48,092 nucleotides of DNA from Candidatus Levyibacteriota bacterium (GCA_027459745.1 DAIDHL010000002.1:77564-125655); one strand, 5' to 3'; positions 16,283-25,287 are shown, counted from the stretch's first letter. Numbers and translations: made by a program. Notes: generated by a model from the letters alone, not told the origin.

Positions 16283-16822
16283 CTACTTACTGCTCTCCAG
16301 ATATTCCCTCAGCTTATGCAGTGCCAGGCCGCGCATAGAGATTTTATTTTTTTCTTCAATTGACATCTCGCCAAAAGTTTTGTTCATCCCTTTAGGTTGG
16401 AAAATAGCATTAAAACCAAAACTCCTATCTCCTTTAGGTTGGACTAAATTTCCTTCAATAGTTCCTTCAAAGAATATAATATGTTCGGCATTTTTAGCAT
16501 AACCGATTATAGTGGTACAGCGGGCTTTGGTGTCACCCAGTTTTTCACAGATATCTACTAGTTTCTGATCGCCTAAAACTTTCTCAAACCATTTCCCTAA
16601 CGGACCAGGTAAACCATTAAGACAGGATAGATAAAGTGAGGTATCTTCAATCATAAAGGGTCCAGAATGATGTTTAAGTGCTTCCTGGAGTTTGGTTTGA
16701 ATAATCTTTTTGGCATCTACTTCCTGGATCTCGGGTAAATCAATAGCTAATTGTTCTATTTCGGGAAAGAAATGTTTTACCTCTTTAAATTTGAATTGAT
16801 TACCAGTGATGAAGTAAAGCAT
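16283..16822 (-). CDS. Ham1/RdgB-family non-canonical purine NTP pyrophosphatase
   Basis: House-cleaning enzyme that hydrolyses dITP, XTP and similar nucleotides to monophosphates. Family motifs: FITGNQFKFKEV at the N terminus, IEDTSLYLSCLNGLPGPLGKWF, RSFGFNAIFQPKG, TFGEMSIEEKNKISMRGLAL. 179 aa, normal. Sequence details, such as PGPLGKWF, lean toward the archaeal/eukaryotic ITPA branch. A TATAAA lies eleven bases before the ATG. It neighbours guaB and guaA, fitting a purine-nucleotide setting, though it is transcribed the other way. Confidence 0.92.
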   Translation of the reverse strand: MLYFITGNQFKFKEVKHFFPEIEQLAIDLPEIQEVDAKKIIQTKLQEALKHHSGPFMIEDTSLYLSCLNGLPGPLGKWFEKVLGDQKLVDICEKLGDTKARCTTIIGYAKNAEHIIFFEGTIEGNLVQPKGDRSFGFNAIFQPKGMNKTFGEMSIEEKNKISMRGLALHKLREYLESSK

Positions 16823-16949
16823 AAAGTGGTTTATTTATAACACAATGAGATTAAATTTAAAATTTACAATTACTAATTCTCAATGGATCAAGGTTTCATT
16901 ATAAATTGATTGAAAATTGGAAACTAAAAATCGAAAATTAACACCGGCG

Positions 16950-16978
16950 TTGACAAAGTTTTGCCCAAACTGTAAAGT
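16950..16978 (+). promoter_or_regulatory. Promoter of guaB
   Basis: Consensus TTGACA (16950-16955), 17 bp spacer, TAAAGT (16973-16978). The ATG at 16984 is five bases downstream, so the transcript should be leaderless. Confidence 0.7.
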
Positions 16979-16983
16979 AAATT

Positions 16984-18129
16984 ATGGACAGTGTAAATTC
17001 TTCTTTTCCTCTAGGTTTAACATTCGATGATATTCTTCTGGTGCCTGATTATGCTGGTTTTTCCCGCGCCGATGTCTCCTTGGCTACTCATATTACCAAG
17101 AAAATAAAACTGGATTTACCTTTTATCTCCTCACCGATGGATACGGTTACGGAAAGCAAATTAGCCGTGGCTCTGGCGCGTAAAGGGGGATTGGGAATTA
17201 TTCATCGCAATTTGTCAGTGAGTAAGCAAGCGACTGAAGTAGCTAAAGTGAAAAGAGAAAATTTACTCGTAGGTGCGGCTATCGGGGCCAGCAAGGGTTT
17301 TGAGGAAAGAGTAGAAGCCTTAGTGAAGGCAGGAGCTGATGTGTTACTAGTTGATTCGGCCCATGGGTATACTAAATCAGTCATTGAAGCGATAAAACTA
17401 ATCAAGAGGCTTTATCCGCAGCAACAAGTCTTGGCGGGTAATGTGGCTACTTATGCTGGGGCGGCTGCTTTAATTGCAGCAGGGGCAGATGGGATTCGTG
17501 TGGGTATGGGGCCGGGGGCAATTTGCACAACAAGAGTTATATCCGGTATGGGTGTGCCGCAAGTTACGGCTCTGCAAGAAACTGTCAGGGCAGCTAAGAA
17601 AACTAAAACTCCCATTATTGCTGATGGAGGAATTAAATATTCTGGTGATATGATCAAAGCCTTGGCTTTGGGAGCCAGTGCCGTGATGATGGGTAGTTTT
17701 TTTGCCAGTGCTGTAGAGGCGCCGGGTGAGACAGTTGAATTGGATAAAGCGCATGTGCCGCATCGTTTTCAGAGCATTTTTACCAAAGGTCGGCAGACTT
17801 TCTTGTTTAAGCAGTATCGTGGCATGGGCTCTATTGGCGCTATGCAGACAGGGGCTAAAGTGAAAGCTGAAGATGAATATCATGGGAAGTCATACAAGGA
17901 TAGAGTTTTGATTGCAGAAGGGGTTGAGGGTTTGGTGCCGGTCAAAGGAGATGTTGCCCAATTAGTCGACCAAGCATTCGGGGGTATTCAGTCGGGCATG
18001 TATTATGTGGGAGCTCAAACTATTCCTGAACTTTGGCAAAAAGCGAAGTTTTTACAAATTACCCAAGCCTCTTTGACTGAAAGTCATCCGCATGATGTGT
18101 TAATTACCAATCCAGGAGAAAATTATTAA
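16984..18129 (+). CDS. guaB: IMP dehydrogenase (CBS-less)
   Basis: Oxidises IMP to XMP with NAD, the first committed step to GMP. The barrel is intact: [45 protein letters not shown], the catalytic loop [18 protein letters not shown] (Cys181) and [11 protein letters not shown]. At 381 aa it lacks the tandem CBS domains normally inserted after about residue 90, where [12 protein letters not shown] runs straight on. These domains mediate nucleotide regulation, so this enzyme should be unregulated by that route. guaA follows, separated by a repeat element. Confidence 0.96.
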   Translation: MDSVNSSFPLGLTFDDILLVPDYAGFSRADVSLATHITKKIKLDLPFISSPMDTVTESKLAVALARKGGLGIIHRNLSVSKQATEVAKVKRENLLVGAAIGASKGFEERVEALVKAGADVLLVDSAHGYTKSVIEAIKLIKRLYPQQQVLAGNVATYAGAAALIAAGADGIRVGMGPGAICTTRVISGMGVPQVTALQETVRAAKKTKTPIIADGGIKYSGDMIKALALGASAVMMGSFFASAVEAPGETVELDKAHVPHRFQSIFTKGRQTFLFKQYRGMGSIGAMQTGAKVKAEDEYHGKSYKDRVLIAEGVEGLVPVKGDVAQLVDQAFGGIQSGMYYVGAQTIPELWQKAKFLQITQASLTESHPHDVLITNPGENY

Positions 18130-18197
18130 ATAGTGAACAGTTTTTGCTCGAGATATAAATTTATTCTTGGTTCCGTGATTATTTCACTAAATAGTTT

Positions 18198-18309
18198 GTC
18201 ATTCTGACCGACAGAGTTTACGAAGGAATGGAAGAATCTCTCGCGAATGTGAGAAAGTTTCCCACATTCGTGGGAGATCCCTCGATTCACTATGTTCGCT
18301 CGGGATGAC
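18198..18309. repeat. Intergenic palindromic repeat element (guaB-guaA gap)
   Basis: Runs from TGTCATTCTGACC to GGGATGAC and contains CGAATGTG (18244-18251) paired with CACATTCG (18263-18270). It resembles the element at 13355-13457 and shares the TGTCATTC/GGGATGAC ends with 16159-16222. It occupies most of the guaB-guaA gap; no clear promoter for guaA is visible next to it. Confidence 0.7.
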
Positions 18310-18317
18310 GATTACTT

Positions 18318-19835
18318 ATGATACTTATTATTGATTTTGGCTCACAAACCACCCATCTCATTGGGCGCCGATTAAAAGATATGGGTATTAGCATGCAAAT
18401 TATTGATCCAGACCACGCAATAGGTGTTATCAAAACACAACCACCGGCGGGGATCATTTTGTCGGGTGGTCCAGCGTCTGTCTATGAGCCAGGAGCTCCT
18501 AGTATTGATAAGCAAATCTTCAAAATGGGAATTCCCATTCTAGGTATTTGTTATGGTTGGCAATTGATGGCTCAATTATTAGGCGGCAAAGTAGAATCAG
18601 GCAAAAAAGAATATGGGCCCACTAATTTGGTTACGAAGGATTTCCATGATCTTTTTTATGGCTCACCCAAAAGGTCTGTAGTTTTTGAATCTCACGGAGA
18701 TTCAGTCATGAAATTACCTACTGGTTTTATTGTTCTGGCTTCCACCCCCTCAGTAGAATATGCAGCTGTGGGGTTTCCAATCCCAAAAATGTATGGTGTA
18801 CAGTTCCATCCCGAAGTTCACCATACGCGTTTTGGCAAACAATTATTGGAGAATTTCTCCACGCGTATTTGTGGGTTGGCCGTTAAGCCAGTGAGATTAG
18901 ATTTACAGGCGATGATTAGTGAAATTAAGGAAAAAGTAGGCAGTAAGAAAGTTATAGGTGCATTTTCTGGTGGAACAGACTCTTCCGTGGCTGGTGTATT
19001 GGTCGCCAGAGCTATTGGTAAGCAATTTATACCAGTTTATATCGATAGTGGTTTAATGCGTGATGAAACACTGCAAAGAATTAAAAATACCTTTCCTAAA
19101 TTACTGGGCACATCAGTCAGAATTATTCATGCACGTGAACAGTTTTTACAAACACTAAAAGGTGTTACTGATCCAGAACAAAAGCGTAAAGTAATCGGGA
19201 AATTATATATTGACCTGTTTCAAGCCGAAGCATCCAAACATCAAGACGTTGAGTTCTTATTACAAGGTACTACCTATGCTGATTTTATTCACTCTCAAGG
19301 CACCAAAAGATCAGCTCATATTAAGAGTCACCATAACGTAGGTGGTTTGCCGAAAGACTTAAAATTCAAATTACTCGAACCTTTGCGTTATTTTTATACA
19401 GATGAGGTGCGTAAAATAGGATTAAAACTGGGTTTAGCTAAAGAAGTGGTTTTCCAACAACCATTTCCTGGTCCAGGGCATGCCGTAAGAATTATGGGTG
19501 AAGTGACGGCTGAGAGATTGGCCAAACAAGTATTAGCTGATTCAATTGTGGTAGAAGAAATGCAAAAATCAGGTCAATATGCCAAGATTTTTCAGTGTTG
19601 GTCAATTATGACGGGAGCCAATAGTACAGCCGTAAAAGGTGACGGAAGATTTTACGGCGAAGTCATTGCAATCAGAATCGTTAAAAGTAAAGATCGTATG
19701 ACGGCTGATTGGGCAAGAGTGCCGTATAAGGTTTTAGCTAAGTTATCTACTCGCTTGGTTAATGAAGTTCCAGGCATTTCTCGTGTGGTTTATGATATTA
19801 CCACCAAACCACCCGCCACGATGGAATGGGAATGA
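18318..19835 (+). CDS. guaA: GMP synthase (glutamine-hydrolysing)
   Basis: Converts XMP to GMP using glutamine. The class I amidotransferase domain carries GICYGWQ with nucleophile Cys78, and FHPEV with His164 and Glu166. The ATP-pyrophosphatase domain has the PP-loop FSGGTDSSVAG (216-226) and the C-terminal dimerisation domain ends in TKPPATMEWE as in other GuaA proteins. 505 aa, full length. With guaB it completes the IMP to GMP branch. No separate promoter is seen, so co-transcription with guaB through the repeat element is likely. Confidence 0.97.
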   Translation: MILIIDFGSQTTHLIGRRLKDMGISMQIIDPDHAIGVIKTQPPAGIILSGGPASVYEPGAPSIDKQIFKMGIPILGICYGWQLMAQLLGGKVESGKKEYGPTNLVTKDFHDLFYGSPKRSVVFESHGDSVMKLPTGFIVLASTPSVEYAAVGFPIPKMYGVQFHPEVHHTRFGKQLLENFSTRICGLAVKPVRLDLQAMISEIKEKVGSKKVIGAFSGGTDSSVAGVLVARAIGKQFIPVYIDSGLMRDETLQRIKNTFPKLLGTSVRIIHAREQFLQTLKGVTDPEQKRKVIGKLYIDLFQAEASKHQDVEFLLQGTTYADFIHSQGTKRSAHIKSHHNVGGLPKDLKFKLLEPLRYFYTDEVRKIGLKLGLAKEVVFQQPFPGPGHAVRIMGEVTAERLAKQVLADSIVVEEMQKSGQYAKIFQCWSIMTGANSTAVKGDGRFYGEVIAIRIVKSKDRMTADWARVPYKVLAKLSTRLVNEVPGISRVVYDITTKPPATMEWE

Positions 19836-19896
19836 AGTTATAAAGCTTAAAGTTACAAGTTTATAACATTACAAACCTTATGGATTTTATAGACTT

Positions 19897-19925
19897 TTTA
19901 CTCTGTTTGTTTCTTCTGCTACAAT
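19897..19925 (+). promoter_or_regulatory. Possible promoter of dnaG
   Basis: TTTACT (19897-19902), 17 bp, TACAAT (19920-19925). It would give a leader of about 57 nt before ATG 19990. A second TATAAT at 19940-19945 lacks a clear -35. Confidence 0.4.
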
Positions 19926-19989
19926 GGCGCTGTAATTAATATAATATTTTTGTTTTTAGTTCGTAGTAGATGTTCTATTGTTTAATGGT

Positions 19990-21768
19990 ATGGATGATGT
20001 AGCTTTGGTCAGAGAAAAACTAGATTTAGTAGCTTTGATTGGTGAGACAGTGGGTCTGAAAAGAGCTGGCAAAAACTTCAAAGGACTTTGTCCTTTCCAC
20101 TCTGAGAAATCGCCTTCATTTATGGTTTCGCCGGAGAGGCAGATCTGGCATTGTTTTGGCTGCCAAAAAGGTGGTGATTGTTTTAGTTTCGTCATGGAAC
20201 AAGAGCATATCGAATTTGTAGAAGCTTTACGTTTTTTGGCCAAGCGAGCTGGGGTAGAATTGCAACAATCGCCTATTGCTACAGGAATTGCAGCAAAAAA
20301 AGACAGATTATATGAGGCTAACAAACTAGCAGTAGAGTTTTATCATTATTTATTGCTAGAACACAAGAGTGGAGCAAAAGCTAGAGATTACTTAAACGAA
20401 AGGAAAATGGGTGATAAGATATGGCAGACTTTTAAACTTGGCTTTGCGCCAGATCAGCGAGAAGCACTTACCAACTACCTTATTAAACGCAAGCATTTTA
20501 AGTTAGAAGAATTATTAGATGCTGGTCTTTCTACTAGTACACGAACTGGAGTAATAGATTTCTTCTGGAATCGTTTAATGTTCCCGTTATATGATCATCG
20601 TGACAATGTGGTTGGCTTTGCAGGACGTTTATTAACTGCGTCTGATAGCGGGCCTAAATATATCAACACTAAAGAAACCTTGATTTATCACAAAGGGCAA
20701 ACTTTTTTTGCTATTCAAGCTACTAAGGATAATTTACGCAAAGCTAATCAGGCAATTTTAGTGGAAGGGGAGTTTGATGCCTTGACTTGTTTCCAGGCTG
20801 GAATTACTAATGTTTTAGCGGTAAAAGGCACAGCGCTGACTGAATTACAAGTGACTTTACTTGGTCGATATGTTAACAAAGTCACCATGTGTTTTGATGG
20901 AGATAGGGCTGGGCAGGAAGCTATCAAACGCAGTATACCTCTGTTAGAAAAGAAAAACGTGCAGACAACCGTAGTAATCATTCCTGAAGGGAAAGATCCA
21001 GATGAGGCTATTAAGAATAACGAATCAGGTTTTAAACAAGCGCTCAAGCATGATATTCCTGCTTACGACTATCTGTTCGAGCAATCCTTAGCTGGACAAG
21101 ACATTTCTAGCGCACTAGGCAAAAAAAACGTAGTTGATAGCTTCTTGCCCGTCGCTGCAGCTATAGAAAATCTGGTGGTACGAGAGCATTATTTAAAGAA
21201 ATTGAGCAATGCTCTAAATACATCATATGATAACTTGACTCGAGAAATTGAGCGAATAAGCAGACATCAGCAGACCCAAGAAGGTGTTCTGGCCAAATCT
21301 GCTAAACCAAGTCGACAGGAAGTATTAGAAGAGTATCTAGTTTCACTTATAGTTCAGCATGAAGATCCAAAAACAGCTATCGAGCAGGTTGCAGATGCAT
21401 TGAGCTCTGCTTTAGATAAAGATAGAGCTTACCAGAAAATAATATTTCATTTATTAGAGTTTATTAATACTATTCAGCGGGGAGTATTTGATCATAAAAC
21501 ATTTTTACACCATCTGCCGGAAGAATTGACGCTGGTTTACAACAAATCTTTACTTTTTCCATTACCTAAACTCACGCCCGAAGCTTACTTAGCTGAGATT
21601 CATAAAACAGCCACTCAACTTAAGGAGATGTATTTGAGAGAAAGAATTCAACAACTAGGCAAGCAAATAAAACTAAAAGAAATTGCCAATGAAATTGAAG
21701 AAGTTGAGAAACTTGAAGCTGAAAGTGGGGCATTGGCAAAACAGCTACAAGGTATAAGTAGTAAGTAG
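19990..21768 (+). CDS. dnaG: DNA primase DnaG
   Basis: Makes RNA primers for replication. The N-terminal CHC2 zinc ribbon is intact (CPFHSEKSPSF, then WHCFGCQKGG; ligands about C34, H37, C55, C58). The RNAP-like catalytic core follows, with the Toprim signature VEGEFDALTC (E259 region) and CFDGDRAGQEA (about 301-311). The C-terminal helicase-binding part is short and divergent. 592 aa from ATG 19990; an in-frame TTG at 19978 would add four residues. It lies directly upstream of rpoD, an arrangement shared with the classical macromolecular synthesis operon, but rpoD has its own promoter here. Confidence 0.95.
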   Translation: MDDVALVREKLDLVALIGETVGLKRAGKNFKGLCPFHSEKSPSFMVSPERQIWHCFGCQKGGDCFSFVMEQEHIEFVEALRFLAKRAGVELQQSPIATGIAAKKDRLYEANKLAVEFYHYLLLEHKSGAKARDYLNERKMGDKIWQTFKLGFAPDQREALTNYLIKRKHFKLEELLDAGLSTSTRTGVIDFFWNRLMFPLYDHRDNVVGFAGRLLTASDSGPKYINTKETLIYHKGQTFFAIQATKDNLRKANQAILVEGEFDALTCFQAGITNVLAVKGTALTELQVTLLGRYVNKVTMCFDGDRAGQEAIKRSIPLLEKKNVQTTVVIIPEGKDPDEAIKNNESGFKQALKHDIPAYDYLFEQSLAGQDISSALGKKNVVDSFLPVAAAIENLVVREHYLKKLSNALNTSYDNLTREIERISRHQQTQEGVLAKSAKPSRQEVLEEYLVSLIVQHEDPKTAIEQVADALSSALDKDRAYQKIIFHLLEFINTIQRGVFDHKTFLHHLPEELTLVYNKSLLFPLPKLTPEAYLAEIHKTATQLKEMYLRERIQQLGKQIKLKEIANEIEEVEKLEAESGALAKQLQGISSK

Positions 21769-21801
21769 ACCTTACTAATCCATTACCCCTTTCTCGGCTG
21801 C

Positions 21802-21829
21802 TTGCATTCTAGGATAAAGATGCTATACT
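21802..21829 (+). promoter_or_regulatory. Promoter of rpoD
   Basis: TTGCAT (21802-21807), 16 bp spacer, TATACT (21824-21829). Transcription should start near 21836, just before the hairpin at 21841-21869. This is one of the few promoters here that leaves a real leader (about 48 nt). Confidence 0.65.
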
Positions 21830-21840
21830 GAACCTATCTT

Positions 21841-21869
21841 AATAAACCTGGTAGCTGTCCAGGTTTATT
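21841..21869 (+). promoter_or_regulatory. 5'-leader hairpin of rpoD mRNA
   Basis: AATAAACCTGG, seven-base loop, CCAGGTTTATT: a perfect 11-bp stem starting about five bases after the predicted transcription start and ending 14 bases before the rpoD ATG. There is no U-run behind it, so a terminator is unlikely. A 5' end-protecting or translation-control element is more plausible. Confidence 0.65.
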
Positions 21870-21883
21870 GTGTTGTAGAACTT

Positions 21884-22972
21884 ATGACTAAACAGGTAAA
21901 ACTTCCCAGTATCATGACAGACATTGTAGCAAATGCTAAAAAGCGTGGATATATTACTCAGGATGAAATTATGGGTATTTTTTCTCGTCCAGAAGAACAC
22001 ATTTTGGAATTAGATACTTTATATGATAAATTATTGCGCCAAAATACTGATGTTTATGAAAATATGGCGCAAGAACCAGATGAACAAAAACCAATTGCTG
22101 ATTTGGAAAAAGAACTCGAAGCTTTAACTGTGTTAGCTGAAGGCACAGTATCTGATCCAGTCAGAATGTATCTCAAAGAAATCGGACGTATTCCCCTGTT
22201 GACATTTAATCAAGAAATTGAACTAGCCAAAAAGGTAGAAAAAGGTGACAAAAAAGCTAAACAGACATTGATTAATTCAAATTTGCGTTTAGTAGTTTCC
22301 ATTGCCAAAAAATATATTGGCCGTGGTTTATCTCTCTTGGATTTAATTCAAGAAGGTAATCAGGGTTTGATCCGTGCAGTGGAGAAATATGACTGGAGAA
22401 GAGGCTACAAGTTTTCCACTTATGCAACTTGGTGGATTCGTCAATCAGTTACGCGTGCGATTGCCGATCAAGCTAGAACTATCCGTATTCCTGTGCACAT
22501 GGTGGAAAATATTAATCGTTTCTTGCGTACATCACGTAAATTGATGCAGGAATTAGGACGCGAGCCAACTCCGGAAGAAGTAGCCAAGACATTGGGTATT
22601 GAACCGGATAAAGCTCTAGAAATCATCAAAATCTCTCAGAATCCAGCCAGTTTGGAGTCTCCTGTCGGTGATGAAGAAGACTCACGCTTGGGAGACTTTA
22701 TTCATGATAGTTCAGCTCCTACATTGTTTGATTCTGCTTCCCGTGAATTATTGAAAGAGCAGGTCGAGCAAGTGCTTGGTACTTTGTCTGATCGTGAAAG
22801 AAGAGTCTTGGAAGAAAGATTTGGTTTGAAAGATGGACGTCCAAAGACTTTGGAAGAGGTTGGTCGTATGTTTGCCGTTACTCGTGAGCGTATTCGTCAG
22901 ATTGAAGCTAAAGCCTTGCGCAAATTGCGTCATCCCTCTCGAGGCAACAAGCTCAAAGATTACCTTATCTAG
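21884..22972 (+). CDS. rpoD: RNA polymerase primary sigma factor (sigma70, RpoD/SigA)
   Basis: Housekeeping sigma factor directing RNA polymerase to -35/-10 promoters. Region 1.2 begins at [18 protein letters not shown], region 2 shows [26 protein letters not shown] and [13 protein letters not shown] (melting and -10 recognition), region 3 EEVAKTLGI, and region 4 [39 protein letters not shown] (-35 helix-turn-helix). 362 aa; a short region 1.1-like N terminus. The many TTGACA/TATAAT sites in this window match what this factor should recognise. Confidence 0.97.
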   Translation: MTKQVKLPSIMTDIVANAKKRGYITQDEIMGIFSRPEEHILELDTLYDKLLRQNTDVYENMAQEPDEQKPIADLEKELEALTVLAEGTVSDPVRMYLKEIGRIPLLTFNQEIELAKKVEKGDKKAKQTLINSNLRLVVSIAKKYIGRGLSLLDLIQEGNQGLIRAVEKYDWRRGYKFSTYATWWIRQSVTRAIADQARTIRIPVHMVENINRFLRTSRKLMQELGREPTPEEVAKTLGIEPDKALEIIKISQNPASLESPVGDEEDSRLGDFIHDSSAPTLFDSASRELLKEQVEQVLGTLSDRERRVLEERFGLKDGRPKTLEEVGRMFAVTRERIRQIEAKALRKLRHPSRGNKLKDYLI

Positions 22973-22976
22973 CTTG

Positions 22977-23255
22977 TTAATATCTAATTCTACCTGAAGG
23001 GTAGGTAGCAAACCCATATCTCTCTAAGATTTGTCTTTTTTGTGATGAAGGCAGTCTGGTTTTAGGAGACTTACCATTATCTTGGGAGAGTTTATGCTTG
23101 TAGAGATAGTCCATCGCCATATCATACGCATGACTATAAGGTCCTTCACCTATCCCACAGGCATGATTTATAACCCTAGGGTCTGTGACTCCCATATTTT
23201 GGGCTTCTCGATAAATATCTTTATCATGACAGTATGAACGAGGATTTTCAGGCAT
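22977..23255 (-). CDS. Small soluble protein of unknown function
   Basis: Unrecognised 92 aa protein starting MPENPRSYCHDKD. It contains two cysteines and aromatic and basic residues (SHAYDMAMDYLYKHKL) with a basic C terminus RIRY. The reading frame is open further upstream to a TTG at 23360 and would then appear to have a hydrophobic N-terminal segment. That segment coincides with a good promoter (TTGACG, 17 bp, TATTAT) whose -10 ends seven bases before ATG 23255, so the hydrophobic stretch is very probably promoter DNA, not protein. Convergent with rpoD, four bases apart. Confidence 0.55.
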   Translation of the reverse strand: MPENPRSYCHDKDIYREAQNMGVTDPRVINHACGIGEGPYSHAYDMAMDYLYKHKLSQDNGKSPKTRLPSSQKRQILERYGFATYPSGRIRY

Positions 23256-23262
23256 AAAGATA

Positions 23263-23291
23263 ATAATAACAAAAAAGAACAATAACGTCAA
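23263..23291 (-). promoter_or_regulatory. Promoter of the 22977-23255 gene
   Basis: TTGACG (23291-23286), 17 bp, TATTAT (23268-23263) on the minus strand, seven bases before ATG 23255. Confidence 0.6.
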
Positions 23292-23352
23292 TCCTATAGG
23301 ACTGAGCTTTTGTTTAACTGGAGTAAGGAAGAGGCAAATAATATAATACAAA

Positions 23353-23381
23353 TTGACCAATAACTATAGGACTGATATAAT
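23353..23381 (+). promoter_or_regulatory. Promoter of the SDR gene
   Basis: TTGACC (23353-23358), 17 bp, TATAAT (23376-23381); ATG 23388 is six bases later, predicting a leaderless message. Confidence 0.75.
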
Positions 23382-23387
23382 ATAGCC

Positions 23388-24308
23388 ATGTTTAGGGAGA
23401 TAGAACATCCTCAATTTAAGCACGCTTTGGTTACCGGAGGCACCAAAGGTATAGGACGTGAAATCGCCATGGGACTTGCAGCAGCTGGTACTCATGTCAT
23501 CATTGTGGGAAGAAATGCTGAAACAGGCAGAGAGGCTCAGAAAATTGTTATTGATCAGACTGGTAATCCACACGTAATCTTTTTGGCACACAACATCTCT
23601 TCCGCAGCTGGCCGTCGAGAACTAGCCAGCAAAGTAAGAGAAATAACACCTGGTGGGCTAGATTTACTCGTCAATAATGCCGGTTTCACATCTACCAAAC
23701 TACTGGGTAGAGAGTTTACGGCTGATGGACATGACCTTATCGTTGCGACAAATCTTTTTGGACCGATGGATTTAACTAGACAATTGCATGGTAACCTGGA
23801 TGAAGCCAGTCAAAGAACTGGCGAGCGAGCGCATGTCTTGGGAATCAGTTCTACTGCGGCCAATCATGCAGAGATAACCACAGCAAGTTTAGAAGATCCA
23901 GACTTCCATGGTTTACTAAATAGGTTTTTTGCTAATAAGAGAATTTATGGTTGGTCAAAACGGGCATATAATTTGGCTATAGCAAAACATGCAGAACTTT
24001 ATCCGGACATTCAGATTAATAATCTTAATCCAGGCGTCACAGACACTACATTTAATCAAGGAGCTGGAGGATTAGTCGGTTTGATCAATAAAAGATTTAA
24101 TCGAACTATTTCTCGACTTAGAAATGCAGTCCCACCAGAAGTTGTCGCAAACACTCTATTGGCATTAGCAGCAACCCCCGATTTACCAAATGGAGCCTCA
24201 TTTAATATGGATCTGACTCTCTGGGAACCTAGAGGTAGAGATATAGCAGATCCTCTCTTAAGGCAGGAGTTATGGAGAGTTATATTGCGCACGTCAGGAG
24301 TTCACTAA
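23388..24308 (+). CDS. Short-chain dehydrogenase/reductase (SDR)
   Basis: NAD(P)-dependent oxidoreductase of the classical SDR family; substrate unknown. The cofactor loop is TGGTKGIG (16-23), followed by NNAG (96-99), the catalytic serines in GISSTA (about 154-155) and the YxxxK pair in YGWSK (Y187, K191). A PGVTDT motif follows the active site, as in retinol-dehydrogenase-like SDRs. 306 aa, somewhat longer than the 250-aa minimal SDR because of a C-terminal extension. Single gene with its own strong promoter at the start of the accessory region. Confidence 0.88.
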   Translation: MFREIEHPQFKHALVTGGTKGIGREIAMGLAAAGTHVIIVGRNAETGREAQKIVIDQTGNPHVIFLAHNISSAAGRRELASKVREITPGGLDLLVNNAGFTSTKLLGREFTADGHDLIVATNLFGPMDLTRQLHGNLDEASQRTGERAHVLGISSTAANHAEITTASLEDPDFHGLLNRFFANKRIYGWSKRAYNLAIAKHAELYPDIQINNLNPGVTDTTFNQGAGGLVGLINKRFNRTISRLRNAVPPEVVANTLLALAATPDLPNGASFNMDLTLWEPRGRDIADPLLRQELWRVILRTSGVH

Positions 24309-24344
24309 ATCCTAAGCAGCCGTGGCATGAGATAATAAAATTTA

Positions 24345-24911
24345 TCAGACTAGCTTCTTGGTATAGGAAACCACTGTTTTTCGAAAAATGAAATAAATGC
24401 AGCTACAAACTATCCCCAATAACACTGCCAAACCTAATAAATTAATTGAAGTAACAATATGCATAGCTGCGAAGAAAACTTTTAGTGGATTTGTAAGTAC
24501 TATATAGGAATTGGTATATCCAGTTCTTCCTAGTACTATGCCAAACCCAATAAAAAAGTTTAAGATAATTATTGCAACAATCTGTGATTTATTAGCAATA
24601 TGCCAGGTTTTAAATATGTTTTCCAGCGGAAGCATAGCTAAAAGAAATGAAACAAGACCAATCAGTTCCAGAACAAGATATTGCAGTATTAATACACTCT
24701 GCATAAATACGTTTAACGAATTCCAGTGAAGAAATATGCGTTCTATGTCAATAAAAATATAAGCACTATTTGGGAGAAGTAGTAACCATAAAATCCCAAA
24801 GATTACTTTTAGGTAAATCGATTTTTGCTTTAAGTAAATAAGACCGACTATTACTGCGATTATAGCGGGGGCAATGTGAACCCAAGGAACTCCATGCAGG
24901 AATGAATACAT
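24345..24911 (-). CDS. DUF1361 family integral membrane protein
   Basis: Polytopic membrane protein (188 aa, about six hydrophobic segments) of the DUF1361 family, function unknown. Family motifs are LPNSAYIFIDIERI near the N terminus and FFIGFGIVLGRTGYTNSYIVLTNP in the second half. The frame extends upstream to an ATG at 24947 that overlaps the DUF1801 gene, but a TATAAT at 24918-24923 lies six bases before ATG 24911, so the start MYSFLHGVPW is preferred. Three predicted segments lie before the GFGIVLGR motif. Confidence 0.75.
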   Translation of the reverse strand: MYSFLHGVPWVHIAPAIIAVIVGLIYLKQKSIYLKVIFGILWLLLLPNSAYIFIDIERIFLHWNSLNVFMQSVLILQYLVLELIGLVSFLLAMLPLENIFKTWHIANKSQIVAIIILNFFIGFGIVLGRTGYTNSYIVLTNPLKVFFAAMHIVTSINLLGLAVLLGIVCSCIYFIFRKTVVSYTKKLV

Positions 24912-24917
24912 AGTATT

Positions 24918-24923
24918 ATTATA
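24918..24923 (-). promoter_or_regulatory. -10 box of the DUF1361 gene
   Basis: TATAAT on the minus strand, six bases before ATG 24911. It lies just past the DUF1801 stop codon and decides the start. Confidence 0.5.
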
Positions 24924-24924
24924 A

Positions 24925-25281
24925 CTATTTCTTTTCCGATGTCTCATTCCACTTCATGCGGGCTATTATAAGCTTTTTGATTAGTGAAACTGGTAAGGGT
25001 TGATCCAAGCGTAAATGAATAGCAGATTTTGTAGTGGTGTACCCTTGCAAATCTGTCTTGAGCTGTTCAATAATGGGTGGGGGAATATAGAGACCAAGAT
25101 GGTTTTTCATGGGCGCAAAATATATTAAGCGGCCTTTATAGTGATAATACGGCATGCCATAGCTAATTTTTTCTTCAGCCTCAGGTGCAGTTGATTTGAT
25201 AATTTTTCGCAGTTCTTGCAGCTTTTCTTGTAATTCTTTGGGACACTTGGCAATATAGAGATCAACGTCATTAGTTGTCAT
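24925..25281 (-). CDS. DUF1801 (YdhG-like) protein
   Basis: Small cytoplasmic protein (118 aa) of the DUF1801/YdhG family, biochemical role unknown. It matches the family along its length: VDLYIAKCPKELQEKLQELR, APEAEEKISYGMPYYHYKG, LIYFAPMKNHLGLYIPP, and a C-terminal LRLDQPLPVSLIKKLIIAR. A TATACT lies six bases before the ATG (25288-25293). It is followed on the same strand by the DUF1361 gene, which appears to have its own -10. Confidence 0.85.
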   Translation of the reverse strand: MTTNDVDLYIAKCPKELQEKLQELRKIIKSTAPEAEEKISYGMPYYHYKGRLIYFAPMKNHLGLYIPPPIIEQLKTDLQGYTTTKSAIHLRLDQPLPVSLIKKLIIARMKWNETSEKK

Positions 25282-25287
25282 ATAGTT

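Noticed and set aside
17451-17883. Long minus-strand ORFs inside guaB
   Set aside because: They are antisense to a clear, full-length enzyme and have no family resemblance.
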